Source of the DNA: Streptomyces scabichelini
GTDB taxonomy: Bacteria > Actinomycetota > Actinomycetes > Streptomycetales > Streptomycetaceae
Direction of reading: 5' to 3'
NCBI RefSeq assembly: GCF_011045015.1
Contig: NZ_JAAKZY010000056.1
Span: forward strand, 1-52,747
Length of the DNA stretch: 52,747 bases
In this document: positions 33,380-41,718 of the stretch, piece after piece
How the letters are laid out: each line of letters opens with the position of its first letter
How positions within the stretch are numbered: the stretch's first letter is position 1
Position numbers and translations under genes: made by a program
The notes under the pieces: generated by a model
Database searches by the model: none
Seen by the model: only the letters and a program-made list of their open reading frames with translations
Told to the model about the DNA's origin: nothing

Positions 33380-33613
33380 ATGACCGGAGTCGACCCGGGT
33401 CTTCTGGACGACCAGCAGCTGATGAAAGAGCTGGAGACCATCCACCGCACGCGCCACGACACACTGCTGCACGGCTCGAACGACGCGCTGCGTATGCACA
33501 ACGAGCGGATGGCGCAGCTCGAGGGCGAGTATCTGCGCCGCAACCCGCGCCGGCCTGTGGCTTCGGGCCGGACCCGGGAGGGCGCGCGCGAACGGCAGCC
33601 GGGCGGGGCATGA
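33380..33613 (+). CDS. Small hydrophilic protein, DUF6158-like
   Basis: 77 residues, helical and charged: DDQQLMKELETIHRTRHDTLLHGSNDALRMHNERMAQLEGEYLRRNP, then a basic Arg-rich tail. Matches a small family common in Streptomyces that I recall as DUF6158; function unknown. ATG 33380. Its promoter candidate and neighbours suggest a general-stress gene. Confidence 0.75.
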   Translation: MTGVDPGLLDDQQLMKELETIHRTRHDTLLHGSNDALRMHNERMAQLEGEYLRRNPRRPVASGRTREGARERQPGGA

Positions 33614-33649
33614 GCGCCGCCGCCCGGCTGCCGGCCTCCGCCTTTGCGG

Positions 33650-34189
33650 TCAGCGCCGCTTGGCGAACTCCTCCAGGAACGCCTCGCAGAACACCTTCAG
33701 GTCGTCCGGCTTACGGCTGGTGACGAGCGTCGACGGCGCTGCGTCACAGACCTGGACCTGCTCGTCGACCCAGGTGCCGCCCGCGTTGCGGATGTCGGTG
33801 CGCAGGCTCGGCCAGGAGGTGAGGGTACGGCCGCGCACCACGTCCGCCTCGACGAGCGTCCACGGGGCGTGACAGATCGCGGCGACCGGACGGCCCTGCT
33901 CGAAGAAGTCCCGCACGAACGACACGGCCCGCTCGTCCATGCGCAGCGCGTCCGGGTTGGCCACGCCGCCGGGGAGCACCAGGCCCTCGAAGGAGTCCGC
34001 CGACGTCTCGCCCACGACTTCCTGCACGGGGAACACGTCGGCCTTGTCGAGATGGTGGAACGCCTGGATCTGACCCGGCTTCGTCGACACGAGCACGGGT
34101 TCGTCACCCGAGTCGATCACGGCCTGCCAGGGGTCCGTGAGTTCGATCTGCTCGACGCCCTCCGGCGCCATCAGAAACGCGATACGCAT
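33650..34189 (-). CDS. DJ-1/PfpI family type 1 glutamine amidotransferase-like protein
   Basis: 179 residues. The nucleophile-elbow Cys is in VAAICHAPWTLVEADVVRGRTLTSWPSL, with PGGVANPDALR and the Glu-bearing FEGLVLPGG region typical of YhbO/PfpI-type proteins (protease, glyoxalase or deglycase activities are reported for the family). ATG 34189. Sits 81 nt downstream of the CBS gene on the same strand, so may be in its transcript; a stress-protein setting. Confidence 0.9.
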   Translation of the reverse strand: MRIAFLMAPEGVEQIELTDPWQAVIDSGDEPVLVSTKPGQIQAFHHLDKADVFPVQEVVGETSADSFEGLVLPGGVANPDALRMDERAVSFVRDFFEQGRPVAAICHAPWTLVEADVVRGRTLTSWPSLRTDIRNAGGTWVDEQVQVCDAAPSTLVTSRKPDDLKVFCEAFLEEFAKRR

Positions 34190-34270
34190 GGATCCTCCAC
34201 GTCCTCTCTCGACACGTCCTTCCTCGGCGGCACGCGCCCTTCCGGCCCGAGCCGCCGCTCTCCCGCGCGT

Positions 34271-34711
34271 TCACCCGGTGAAGCTGCCCGGCGAGTCGTC
34301 CGGCGCCGCGCGGCTGATCTCCGCGAGGGCCGAGTCGGGGTCCTGTGAGACCGCGAGGTCGCCCAGGCTGACCATGCCGACCGGGTGGCCGTCCTCGACG
34401 ACCGGCAGGCGGCGTATGGCGTGGTCGCGCATCAGCTCGACCGCCGCCGAGACCGCGTCGTCCGGACCGATCACCACCGGGTTGGGCGTGCACACGGCCT
34501 GGGCGCTCACCGTCAGCGGGTCGACTCCGTCCGCGACCGCGCGGAGCGCGATATCACGGTCCGTCAGGACTCCGAGGACGCTCCGGTCCCCGGTCACCAG
34601 AACGTCGCCGATGTCCTGGGCGCGCATGAGCTGCGCCGCTTCGACGAGCGAGGCGTCGGGGCGGACGGCGACGACGCCTGGCGTCATGACTTCCCTCACG
34701 AACTGAGCCAT
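34271..34711 (-). CDS. CBS domain pair protein
   Basis: 146 residues consisting of two CBS repeats: VREVMTPGVVAVRPDASLVEAAQLM..ILVTGDRSVLGVLTDRDIALR-like first half and VIGPDDAVSAAVELMRDHAIRRLPVVEDGHPVGMVSLGDLA second half. CBS pairs bind adenine nucleotides and act as energy or redox sensors. ATG 34711; SigB-type promoter candidate at 34783-34807. Confidence 0.92.
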   Translation of the reverse strand: MAQFVREVMTPGVVAVRPDASLVEAAQLMRAQDIGDVLVTGDRSVLGVLTDRDIALRAVADGVDPLTVSAQAVCTPNPVVIGPDDAVSAAVELMRDHAIRRLPVVEDGHPVGMVSLGDLAVSQDPDSALAEISRAAPDDSPGSFTG

Positions 34712-34782
34712 TGCTGTGGGCCCTTCCTGCTTTCCCCGGTCACGGGGCCGATCACTGGTACGACGGCGGGATGTGGCCCGCA

Positions 34783-34807
34783 GTACCCCGGAGCGGCCGG
34801 ACTATGC
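34783..34807 (-). promoter_or_regulatory. SigB-type promoter candidate for the CBS gene
   Basis: Minus strand: GCAT (34807-34804), 15-nt spacer, GGGTAC (34788-34783), 72 nt before the ATG at 34711. Confidence 0.5.
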
Positions 34808-34837
34808 CTCCGCCACGGGTGCTTCGGGCGGTGAGCC

Positions 34838-35230
34838 CTAACCGGTCTCGCCGCCCGCGGCACGTACGACCGCTTCGGCCAGTTCGTGAGCGGTGTCGTA
34901 GACCGCCTTCCTCGGCAGCCGCTCCAGCGGTTCGACGAGCCCGTCGGGCGCGTTCCGACTCCGCAGGAGGCGGCTCAGTTCGCGAGGGCCCCCGGGGAAG
35001 GCCGTACGGCCGAGCAGCCGCGCGAGTTCGTAGCGCACCTCCTCCACGGAGCCCGGGCCGGCGCCCGGCAGAACCGGCCCGCCCGCGACCCGCAGGTCGT
35101 CGTCGGCGGTCGGCTCCGGGTCGTGCCACTCCTCGGTCCTGGTCGGGTGGCCCGACCGGAGCAGGCCCTGCAGTTCATGCTTCATCTCATCGTCCTTGTG
35201 GACGTTGAGCCGGTCGCTGCCTCGCTGCAT
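34838..35230 (-). CDS. DUF2795-like hydrophilic protein
   Basis: 130 residues. The N-terminal half (MQRGSDRLNVHKDDEMKHEL, then GHPTRTEEWHDPEPTADDD) is charged; the C-terminal half (GRTAFPGGPRELSRLLRSRN, then LVEPLERLPRKAVYDTAHELAEAV) resembles DUF2795. Function unknown. ATG 35230 is fixed by an excellent ribosome site (tggagggagac); a later Met at MKHELQ is less likely. Confidence 0.72.
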   Translation of the reverse strand: MQRGSDRLNVHKDDEMKHELQGLLRSGHPTRTEEWHDPEPTADDDLRVAGGPVLPGAGPGSVEEVRYELARLLGRTAFPGGPRELSRLLRSRNAPDGLVEPLERLPRKAVYDTAHELAEAVVRAAGGETG

Positions 35231-35264
35231 GTCTCCCTCCAGACACTCGGGGGTGGACCCTCGT

Positions 35265-35289
35265 GTACCCGCGCCCCCGACATCGACAC
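35265..35289 (-). promoter_or_regulatory. SigB-type promoter candidate for the DUF2795-like gene
   Basis: Minus strand: GTGT (35289-35286), 15-nt spacer, GGGTAC (35270-35265), 35 nt before the ATG at 35230, an ideal distance. Confidence 0.55.
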
Positions 35290-35366
35290 GAAGGGTTTGT
35301 CCACTCGTGGCCTGGAGACCCGTTTTGCGCCCCCCAACCGCAAATTCCATGGGGAAGGACAGGACC

Positions 35367-35498
35367 ATGGCGGTATTCGCTGTGACTCTCCCGGTCCTGA
35401 TGCTCGGCGTCGTCCTGGCGCTCGGCCGCTACGAGGACTGGCTCCTCCCGCCGGCCCGGCATCCGGACGAGTCCGAAACGCCGGCACTGCACCACTGA
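35367..35498 (+). CDS. Small single-span membrane protein
   Basis: 43 residues: one N-terminal transmembrane helix (VFAVTLPVLMLGVVLALG) and an acidic, His-ending tail (RYEDWLLPPARHPDESETPALHH). No family recognised. ATG 35367 follows ggaaggacagg; an in-frame ATG at 35349 would add six residues. Divergent from the DUF2795-like gene. The stop-codon motif ACTGATC is repeated four times. Confidence 0.6.
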   Translation: MAVFAVTLPVLMLGVVLALGRYEDWLLPPARHPDESETPALHH

Positions 35499-35526
35499 TC
35501 GCTGAACTGATCACTGATCACTGATC
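35494..35526 (+). repeat. Stop-codon repeats ACTGATC x4
   Basis: ACTGATC at 35494 (containing the TGA stop at 35496-35498), 35506, 35513 and 35520; the last three are directly tandem. Followed by degenerate gagtcgg/gggtcgag repeats. Confidence 0.88.
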
Positions 35527-35624
35527 GAGTCGGGTCGAGTTGGATCGAATCGGACGTGCATCGGCCCCGGCGCCGGGGGGAGCGCCGGGGGCCTGCTCGG
35601 GGGGTGTCCGACCTGCGGTGGGGC

Positions 35625-35678
35625 GTCCGTCAGGAGCGGTGTCCGTCAGGAGCGGTGGAGCCGTCCGTCAGGGGCGGT
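35625..35678 (-). repeat. Stop-codon repeats 3' of the PoxB-like gene
   Basis: GTCCGTCAGGAGCGGT (plus strand) at 35625-35640 and 35641-35656, and GTCCGTCAGGGGCGGT at 35663-35678. The last copy contains the gene's stop (tca at 35668-35670, TGA on the minus strand); both others keep the same TGA. Confidence 0.92.
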
Positions 35679-37461
35679 CGTGACCGGGCAGGAACTCCTG
35701 GATCTTGGCCTTGAGGCCCTGGCGGACCATCGACGTGCGGTCGGAGTCGCCCTTGAGGATGGACGCGGCGGTGGCCTCCATCTGTTCCCACGTGGCGTGC
35801 GGCGGGATCGGCGGGACGGCCGGGTCGGTCAGGAACTCGATCACCGCGGGGCCGTCGGCCTCCAGGCCCGCGCGCCAGCCCGCCTCGACGTCCTCCGGCT
35901 TCTCCACCCGGATACCGGTCAGCCCGAGGGAGCGGGCGAAGGCGGCGTACGGCACGTCCGGGATCTCCTGCGAGGGCAGGAACGAGGGGGCGCCCTCCAT
36001 GGCGCGCATCTCCCAGGTCACCTGGTTGAGGTCGTGGTTGTTCCAGACGCCCACGACGAGCCGCGGGTCCTCCCAGCGGTCACGGTACTTGGCCGCCGTG
36101 ATCAGCTCCGCAAGCCCGTTCATCTGCATCGCCCCGTCCCCGACGAGCGCGATCGCGGGCCGGTCCGGATGCGCGAACTTCGCCCCGATCGCGTACGGCA
36201 CCCCGCAGCCCATCGTGGCGAGCGTCCCCGACAGCGAGGAGCGCATCCCGGGCCGGCTCGTCAGATGCCGCGCGTACCAGTTCGCCGCCGAACCCGAGTC
36301 GGACGTGACCATCGCGTTGCCGGGCAGCAACGGGTCAAGCGCCCGCGCCACGTACTCCGGATTGATCGGGTCCGCGGACAGGTGGGCCCGGCTCTCCATC
36401 ACCTCACGCCAGCGCGCCACGTTCGCGCACACGGTGTCGTACCACTCGCGCCCGCGGTCCTCGTCCAGCAGCGGGATCAGCCGCGTCAGCGTCGCCTTGG
36501 CATCCCCGACGAGATTCACCTCGTACGGATAACGCATCCCGACCATGTGCGGATCGATGTCGATCTGCACGGCCCGCGCTTTCCCGAACTCCGGCATGAA
36601 CTGCGTGTACGGGAAGGAGGAGCCGATGGTCAGCAGGGTGTCGCAGTCGCGCATCAGCTCGTAACTCGGCCGGGTGCCCAGGAGGCCGATCGCCCCGGTG
36701 ACGTAAGGGAGTTCATCGCTCAGCACGTCCTTGCCGAGCAGCGCCTTGGCGACGCCCGCGCCCAGGAGTTCGGCGATGCGCTCCACCTCGGGCTGGGCCC
36801 CGGCCGCGCCCTGGCCGATCAGAATCGCCGCCTTGTCGCCGGAGTTGAGCACCTCGGCCGCCCGTTCCAGCGACTCCTGCGAGGGAATCGCCGTCCACGC
36901 GCTGCGGTCCAGGCTGGAGGGGACCATCTTGAACTCGTGCGTGGGGGCGGAGTAGTCGAGGTCCTGGACGTCTCCGGGGATGATCACGGCGGTGGGGGCG
37001 CGGCGCGCGTACGCGGTGCGGATCGCCCGGTCCAGGACGTTCGGCAGCTGCTCGGGCACCGTCACCGTCTCCACGAAGTCGGAGGCGACGTCCTTGAACA
37101 GCGTGTGGAGATCGACCTCCTGCTGGTACGAGCCGCCCATCGCGGTCCGGTGCGTCTGGCCGACGATCGCGAGCACCGGCACATGGTCGAGCTTGGCGTC
37201 GTACAGGCCGTTGAGCAGGTGGATCGCGCCGGGCCCCGAGGTCGCGGCGCACACACCGAGCCCGCCCCCGAACTTCGCGTAGCCGACCGCCTCGAACGCG
37301 GACATCTCCTCGTGCCGGGACTGGATGAACCGGGGACGGTCCTCGGCCCGGCCCCATGCGGCGAGAAGGCCGTTGATGCCATCACCCGGGTAACCGAACA
37401 CATGTTCCACGCCCCATTCGCGCAGGCGCTGCAGGACGTGGTCGGCGACTGTGGTGCTCAT
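35668..37461 (-). CDS. Thiamine pyrophosphate-requiring enzyme (PoxB / pyruvate oxidase-like)
   Basis: 597-residue ThDP enzyme of the pyruvate oxidase/acetolactate synthase family. N-terminal FGYPGDGINGLLAAWG, cofactor-activating Glu at 51-52 in SRHEEMSAFEAVGYAKF, central IGQGAAGAQPEV and LLTIGSSFPYTQF, TPP-binding GDGAMQMNGLAELITAAKYR with VWNNHDLNQVTWE. Likely decarboxylates pyruvate to acetate or acetyl phosphate, a stationary-phase or stress route. ATG 37461. A weak SigB-like site (one mismatch in the -10) lies about 25 nt upstream. Confidence 0.9.
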   Translation of the reverse strand: MSTTVADHVLQRLREWGVEHVFGYPGDGINGLLAAWGRAEDRPRFIQSRHEEMSAFEAVGYAKFGGGLGVCAATSGPGAIHLLNGLYDAKLDHVPVLAIVGQTHRTAMGGSYQQEVDLHTLFKDVASDFVETVTVPEQLPNVLDRAIRTAYARRAPTAVIIPGDVQDLDYSAPTHEFKMVPSSLDRSAWTAIPSQESLERAAEVLNSGDKAAILIGQGAAGAQPEVERIAELLGAGVAKALLGKDVLSDELPYVTGAIGLLGTRPSYELMRDCDTLLTIGSSFPYTQFMPEFGKARAVQIDIDPHMVGMRYPYEVNLVGDAKATLTRLIPLLDEDRGREWYDTVCANVARWREVMESRAHLSADPINPEYVARALDPLLPGNAMVTSDSGSAANWYARHLTSRPGMRSSLSGTLATMGCGVPYAIGAKFAHPDRPAIALVGDGAMQMNGLAELITAAKYRDRWEDPRLVVGVWNNHDLNQVTWEMRAMEGAPSFLPSQEIPDVPYAAFARSLGLTGIRVEKPEDVEAGWRAGLEADGPAVIEFLTDPAVPPIPPHATWEQMEATAASILKGDSDRTSMVRQGLKAKIQEFLPGHDRP

Positions 37462-37695
37462 GCGGGACCTCCCGGGGGTGACGGCTGTACCGCCCGAGTC
37501 ACCCGCGCACGCCCCGAAAAACCTGCGGGTGTTTGCCGCTCACTCGGTGGGGCAGGCGAATGTCAGTGCTTCGGACAGGAGGCACGTCCGTGGGAGCGGC
37601 GAATTTCCCGCCACGGGTGTGCCCGTTCGGTTCCGGGCGCGCTCCCACGGTGACCGTCCACCCCAAGGCACCATTCAAGGGAGTTGCGACGCACC

Positions 37696-38490
37696 ATGCA
37701 GACGCACGCAAGCGCGAAGCACCACCCGCATGATGACGCACCCGACACCACCGAGGCCTTCCGTACCCTCGCCAAGCTCCCTCCGGGGCAGCAGCGCGAC
37801 ACACTCCGTGCGGAGATCGTCGAGGCCTGGCTGCCCATGGCCGAGCGGCTCGCGGGACGTTTCCGCAGCCGCGGCGAGAGCTTCGAGGACCTGCGTCAAG
37901 TAGCGGCGCTCGGGCTGGTCAAGGCCGTCGACCGCTACGACCCGGAGCGCGGCAACGCCTTCGAGAGTTATGCCGTCCCGACCGTCACCGGCGAGATCAA
38001 GCGGCACTTCCGCGACCACATGTGGACCCTGCACGTACCCCGTCGGGTCCAGGACCTGCGCAACCGGGTCCGCTTCGCCTGCCAGGACCTGTCCCAGACG
38101 ATCTCAGGGCGGCAGCCCACGGTCCAGGAGATCGCCGAGCACGCACAGATGAGCGAAGAGGACGTGCGCGTCGGCCTGGAGGCGCTGGAGAGTTTCACCG
38201 CCCTCTCGCTCGACGCCGAACTCCCGGGCAGCGAGGACGGATACGCCCTGCGCGACGCGCTCGGCGCCTCCGACCCGGCCCTCGACGTCGTCGTCGACCG
38301 TGAGGCGGTCAAGCCCCGCCTGGAGGCGCTGCCCGAACGCGAACGGGCCATCCTCTACATGCGGTTCTTCGGCGACATGACCCAGAGCCGCATCGCCGAA
38401 CAGCTCGGCATCTCCCAGATGCACGTCTCCCGCCTGATCAGCCGGTGCTGCGGCAGGCTGCGGGACCAGGTGATGCAGGACGCCGCGTAG
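37696..38490 (+). CDS. RNA polymerase sigma factor, SigB/SigF family
   Basis: 264-residue group 3 sigma factor. Region 2 (MAERLAGRFRSRGESFEDLRQVAALGLVKAVDRYDPERGNAFESYAVPTVTGEIKRHFRD), region 3 (VPRRVQDLRNRV, LSQTISGRQPTVQEIAEHAQMSEEDV) and region 4 (LPERERAILYMRFFGDMTQSRIAEQLGISQMHVSRLI) are complete. ATG 37696 is preferred over TTG 37684. No anti-sigma or anti-anti-sigma gene is adjacent. This family in Streptomyces reads GNNT-N14-16-GGGTAC/T promoters, which occur upstream of several nearby genes. Confidence 0.93.
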   Translation: MQTHASAKHHPHDDAPDTTEAFRTLAKLPPGQQRDTLRAEIVEAWLPMAERLAGRFRSRGESFEDLRQVAALGLVKAVDRYDPERGNAFESYAVPTVTGEIKRHFRDHMWTLHVPRRVQDLRNRVRFACQDLSQTISGRQPTVQEIAEHAQMSEEDVRVGLEALESFTALSLDAELPGSEDGYALRDALGASDPALDVVVDREAVKPRLEALPERERAILYMRFFGDMTQSRIAEQLGISQMHVSRLISRCCGRLRDQVMQDAA

Positions 38491-38590
38491 CTCCGCTGAA
38501 GGTGCGGTTCGAAGCTGCGGGTTCGTTGTGGCTGGTCGCGCCGTTCCCCGCGCCCCTGAAGGATGGCCTGCGGCCTCCTTCAGGGGCGCC
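38491..38590 (+). repeat. 3' hairpin repeat, copy e (short form)
   Basis: Starts at the sigma-factor stop with gctccgctgaaggtgcgg, then ttcgaagctgcgggttcg and gtggctggtcgcgccgttcc, ending in the hairpin described as terminator 38550-38589. Confidence 0.88.
38550..38589. terminator. Terminator hairpin between sigma factor and PAS/GAF genes
   Basis: Perfect 14-bp arms GCGCCCCTGAAGGA (38550-38563) and TCCTTCAGGGGCGC (38576-38589); the 12-nt loop contains ggcctgcggcc, which can extend pairing. Serves two convergent genes. Confidence 0.75.
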
Positions 38591-38599
38591 GGACCGGTA

Positions 38600-39727
38600 C
38601 TAGCGGCGGTCCAAGTTCCTTAAGGCCAGTGCTATGTGACGGGACATCATGTCCAACACCTGTGCCTCGGCCATCGAGAACGCCAGGCGTGCCCCGCAGC
38701 GGAACAGGGTGAGCACGCCCTGTACGGCGCCGTCGACGGTCAGTGGGACGCACAGCAGGGACGTGACGTTCGCGCGGACCAGGACGGGGGCGCCCGAGGC
38801 GTCCCGGCCGAAGGCCTCCGGGTCGTCCGGGCGCACCTGGAGTGCCGTGGACCCGCCGCGTGCCGCCTCGACTACGAGTGGGCACGTGGCGGGGTCCTGC
38901 GCCTGAAGGTCCGCGAGTGGGCCCTGCCGGTCGGCCGGTCCGAGGACGGTCATACGGCACAGCCGTGCGGCCCCCTCGTCGGCCACCACCCAGTCCGCGA
39001 ACCGCCCGTGCAGCACTTGGGTCGCCCGCTCCAGGACGGCCGCCCGGGTCTTCGCGGGCTCGGCCAGCAGCGCCGTGGTCATGGCGTCCACCAGGTCCAT
39101 CTGCGCCGCGTGCCGCGTCGTCTCGGCGAGGTCCGGCACAGTGCCGTGAGGGGTCTCGGGGGACGGGACCCGCGACACCGCGGGCTGGAGCACGATGAGT
39201 GCGGAGGTACGTGGCTCACCGCTCGTCCGCACCGCGGTGAGCGTCGCGCGCACGGGAGCGGAGGGGCGTTGCTGAAGGTGGACGGTGAGACTGCGGTCGC
39301 CCTCGCCACGGGCCACCGCCGCGGTCTGGGAACGGAACGCGGCCCGCTCCGCGTGTGCGAGGAAACTGCTCAGCGGCCGGCCCGTCGCGTAGCCCGCCCG
39401 TATCCCGGTGAACTGGGTCGCCGCGTGGTTCAGCCTGCGCACGACCGTCTCGCGGTCCGTCAGCGCGACGGGCAGCGGAAGGCGCTGGAAGATCGCCCGC
39501 AGCAGCTGCTGCTCCTGGCGGTCGGCGGAGGGCCCGCCGGACGCGCCGCCCGAGTTCAGCCGCTCGTACCACGGCCACAACTGGTCGGCCACATGGTCGA
39601 GTTCGAAGAGCGCCGCGTCGAGTACTGTCGGCAGGTCGTCGTTGGGTACCGACCGTGCCGCCTTCAGTTCTGCGACACGGCGCACGAAATCCTCGAGTTC
39701 CTCACCGAACTCGTCCGTTTGCGCCAT
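38600..39727 (-). CDS. PAS and GAF domain sensor protein
   Basis: 375 residues. A PAS-like segment at about 75-170 (LPVALTDRETVVRRLNHAATQFTGIRAGYATGRPLSSFL) is followed by a GAF domain at about 215-370 (ARLCRMTVLGPADRQGPLADL, NVTSLLCVPLTVDGAVQGVLTLFR). There is no kinase, phosphatase or output domain, so it may act through a partner. Divergent from an ANTAR-domain gene, a plausible partner. ATG 39727. Confidence 0.82.
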   Translation of the reverse strand: MAQTDEFGEELEDFVRRVAELKAARSVPNDDLPTVLDAALFELDHVADQLWPWYERLNSGGASGGPSADRQEQQLLRAIFQRLPLPVALTDRETVVRRLNHAATQFTGIRAGYATGRPLSSFLAHAERAAFRSQTAAVARGEGDRSLTVHLQQRPSAPVRATLTAVRTSGEPRTSALIVLQPAVSRVPSPETPHGTVPDLAETTRHAAQMDLVDAMTTALLAEPAKTRAAVLERATQVLHGRFADWVVADEGAARLCRMTVLGPADRQGPLADLQAQDPATCPLVVEAARGGSTALQVRPDDPEAFGRDASGAPVLVRANVTSLLCVPLTVDGAVQGVLTLFRCGARLAFSMAEAQVLDMMSRHIALALRNLDRR

Positions 39728-39837
39728 GCAACGAACCTAGCCGGTCACAAGCCGTTCCGGGGCCGCCGGAGCGGAACCCCTCGAACTCGTTTTTCCCGCA
39801 GGTGAGCGGGAACGCGCAAAAGACAGGAGGTGAAACC

Positions 39838-40554
39838 ATGCTGGACACCGAACAAATCGGTCCACGGGGCATGGAATCCCCGGAATCCGCACTTCCGGCT
39901 CGTCGGCTGTCGGAGCTCGCCGAGCACGCAGCGCGCTGCACCACAGACTGCTGTGGTGCGAGTACCACGGTGTCCAACGGCGGCACGGAGCGACCGGCCG
40001 CGGTGACCCACCCCGACCTCGCGGGCCTCGTCTCGGTCCAGCTCCGCTCCGGAGAGGGGCCGATCCCCGTCGCCGTGGACGGCGGTGAACCCGTCGAGAC
40101 CGGTGACCTGCTGCGTGTGGAGCGCTGGCCGCAGTACCGGGCCGTGGCGCTCGACGCGGGCGTTCGCTGCTGCGTCACGATGCCCTTCCGGCGCGCGGGC
40201 CTGACGGTGACGCTCAGTCTTTACAGCTTCCGCCCGGACAGCCTGGATGACGCCTCACACGGTCCCGCCCGAGCCCTCGGCGACCTCGCCACGACCAGTC
40301 TCGTACGCGACCGCTCCTACCGCGCGGCGCTCACCGAACTCGACCATCTGGGCGCCGCGTTGCGCACCCGCCCCGTCGTCGACCAGGCGTGCGGCATCAT
40401 CATGCATGTGCTGGGCTGCGACGCGGACGCGGCCTTCGGGGTCCTGCGTCGTGTCTCGCAGGGCACCAACCGCAAACTGTCCGACGTCGCCTCGTCGCTC
40501 GTCGAGACACGGGGGCGCGGCCTGGAACAGGAACTGGCGTCACTGGCGGACTGA
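39838..40554 (+). CDS. GAF-like / ANTAR domain regulator
   Basis: 238 residues. The N-terminal two-thirds resembles a GAF sensor; the C-terminal ANTAR domain (residues about 165-225: LGAALRTRPVVDQACGIIMHVLGCDADAAFGVLRRVSQGTNRKLSDVASSLV) binds RNA hairpins to prevent transcription termination. A Cys-rich patch AARCTTDCCG lies near residue 33-42. ATG 39838 has a textbook ribosome site (aggaggtgaaacc). Confidence 0.9.
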   Translation: MLDTEQIGPRGMESPESALPARRLSELAEHAARCTTDCCGASTTVSNGGTERPAAVTHPDLAGLVSVQLRSGEGPIPVAVDGGEPVETGDLLRVERWPQYRAVALDAGVRCCVTMPFRRAGLTVTLSLYSFRPDSLDDASHGPARALGDLATTSLVRDRSYRAALTELDHLGAALRTRPVVDQACGIIMHVLGCDADAAFGVLRRVSQGTNRKLSDVASSLVETRGRGLEQELASLAD

Positions 40555-40558
40555 GCGC

Positions 40559-40676
40559 GGGAGCGCTCCGCTAGAAGTGCCGCGATATGCCGTCGATCGT
40601 CTGCGGCACCATCGTGGCTGGTCGCGCCCGCGCGGCGGAGCCGCATAGTGTCACAGCCCCGCGCCCCTTCGGGCGC
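40559..40676 (+). repeat. 3' hairpin repeat, copy f
   Basis: Long-form copy after the ANTAR gene: gagcgctccgctagaagtgc, tctgcggcaccatcgtggct, gtcgcgcccgcgcggcgg, then hairpin GCGCCC-cttc-GGGCGC at 40661-40676. Confidence 0.85.
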
Positions 40677-40875
40677 TGTCGAACCGCAGCGGACTTCGCT
40701 CGACCCGCTACGCCATCACCCGCTCGGGCGTCCGCGTGGCACGAATGGTGTCCGGCCGCGCGCGTCCGGGCGGTGTGCGGGCTGTGATGTGAAACGGGGC
40801 ACGACGGCCGTGCCCCTCCTCCGCCGCCCAAGGGCGCGGGAGGCATCACAGCCTTCGGCCGAAGGAGCCCAGCCC
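40677..40875. other. Intergenic region before the secreted-protein gene
   Basis: With copy f this completes a 321-base gap between genes. It holds an 8-bp hairpin GGGGCACG/CGTGCCCC with a 5-nt loop at 40796-40816, about 60 nt before the next start, and a ribosome site (gaaggagccc). No gene is seen. The hairpin could be a terminator, an operator or a 5' leader structure; ANTAR targets are RNA hairpins, but nothing specific links the two. Confidence 0.6.
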
Positions 40876-41622
40876 ATGCGCCGTACCGTCCGCGCCCTGT
40901 CCGCCACCGCCCTCGCCGCCGCCGTCCTGGGCACCACGGCCCCGGCCACGACCGCGAACGAAGAGCCGGTCGAGGAGTCGGTCACGGGTCCGGCCACGGT
41001 TCCGGTCGAGGAGCCGACCACGGATGCGGCCGGGATCCCGGTCGAGGAGCCGACGACGGATCCGGCCGGGATTCCGATCGGGGAGCCGGAGGAGCCCGTC
41101 GAGGAGCCGGCCGCAGGTCCGGTCGCGGAGGTCAGTCCGCGCACTGTGGCCCCCGGTGGCACCGTCACCGTCTCCGTGTCCTGCGACGCGATCGACGGGC
41201 ACGCGCCCGAGACCATCGACGCCACCTCGCAGGCCTTCGAGCACGGCACCGTCAAACTGCACCGCGTCGCGGGCCACGACAAATCCGGGGCGGGCGCCGC
41301 CTACAGCGGCACCGCCCGGATCGCGCCCGCCGCGAACTTCAAGGACGGCGGGCCCGACAAGGTCGGCCCGACCTCCGAGTGGGCCGTCGACGGCACCTGC
41401 CCGGCGCCGCCCGGCGCCGAGGAACAGGAGTGGAGCGCGACGTTCACGGTGGCCCTCGACGGCTCCCGCCACCCGGTGGTCCCGCACGGGGTGCGCGCGG
41501 GCGAGGGCGGTACGTTCACCGACTCTCCGGCCGCCCTCGCCGCCGGCGGCGTCCTCATCGCGGGCGCGCTCGCCGCCGCCGTCCACAGGCTGCTGCGCAG
41601 GGGGTCCTCAGCGAACCGTTGA
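40876..41622 (+). CDS. Secreted, C-terminally anchored protein with Glu/Pro/Thr repeats
   Basis: 248 residues: signal peptide of about 27 residues (RRTVRALSATALAAAVLGTTAPATTA), an EEPTTDPAGIPVEEP-like repeat region at about 30-75, a soluble domain at 78-210 with Cys in VSVSCDA and DGTCPAPPG (probable disulphide), then a C-terminal transmembrane helix (LAAGGVLIAGALAAAVHRLL) and basic end. No sortase motif. It looks like a cell-surface protein; function unknown. Confidence 0.8.
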   Translation: MRRTVRALSATALAAAVLGTTAPATTANEEPVEESVTGPATVPVEEPTTDAAGIPVEEPTTDPAGIPIGEPEEPVEEPAAGPVAEVSPRTVAPGGTVTVSVSCDAIDGHAPETIDATSQAFEHGTVKLHRVAGHDKSGAGAAYSGTARIAPAANFKDGGPDKVGPTSEWAVDGTCPAPPGAEEQEWSATFTVALDGSRHPVVPHGVRAGEGGTFTDSPAALAAGGVLIAGALAAAVHRLLRRGSSANR

Positions 41623-41718
41623 GCCGCCTGCGTTGGCGACGCGTGACGGTGGGTACTCAGAGCCCAGGGACACAACCGGCACCGTAGGGACCACACGGAT
41701 CACTGCGCGGAGGTACAT

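Noticed and set aside
37487..37512. SigB-type promoter for the PoxB-like gene
   Set aside because: The -10 would be CGGTAC (one mismatch) with a 16-nt spacer; too weak to list as a site, so only mentioned.
40796..40816. Confirmed ANTAR target hairpin
   Set aside because: ANTAR targets are usually paired hairpins with conserved loop bases; only one hairpin is visible here and its loop does not show a recognisable signature.
41630..41656. SigB-type promoter before the lysine-free protein (GGGTAC at 41651)
   Set aside because: No GNNT at 14-16 nt; the nearest is at 17.
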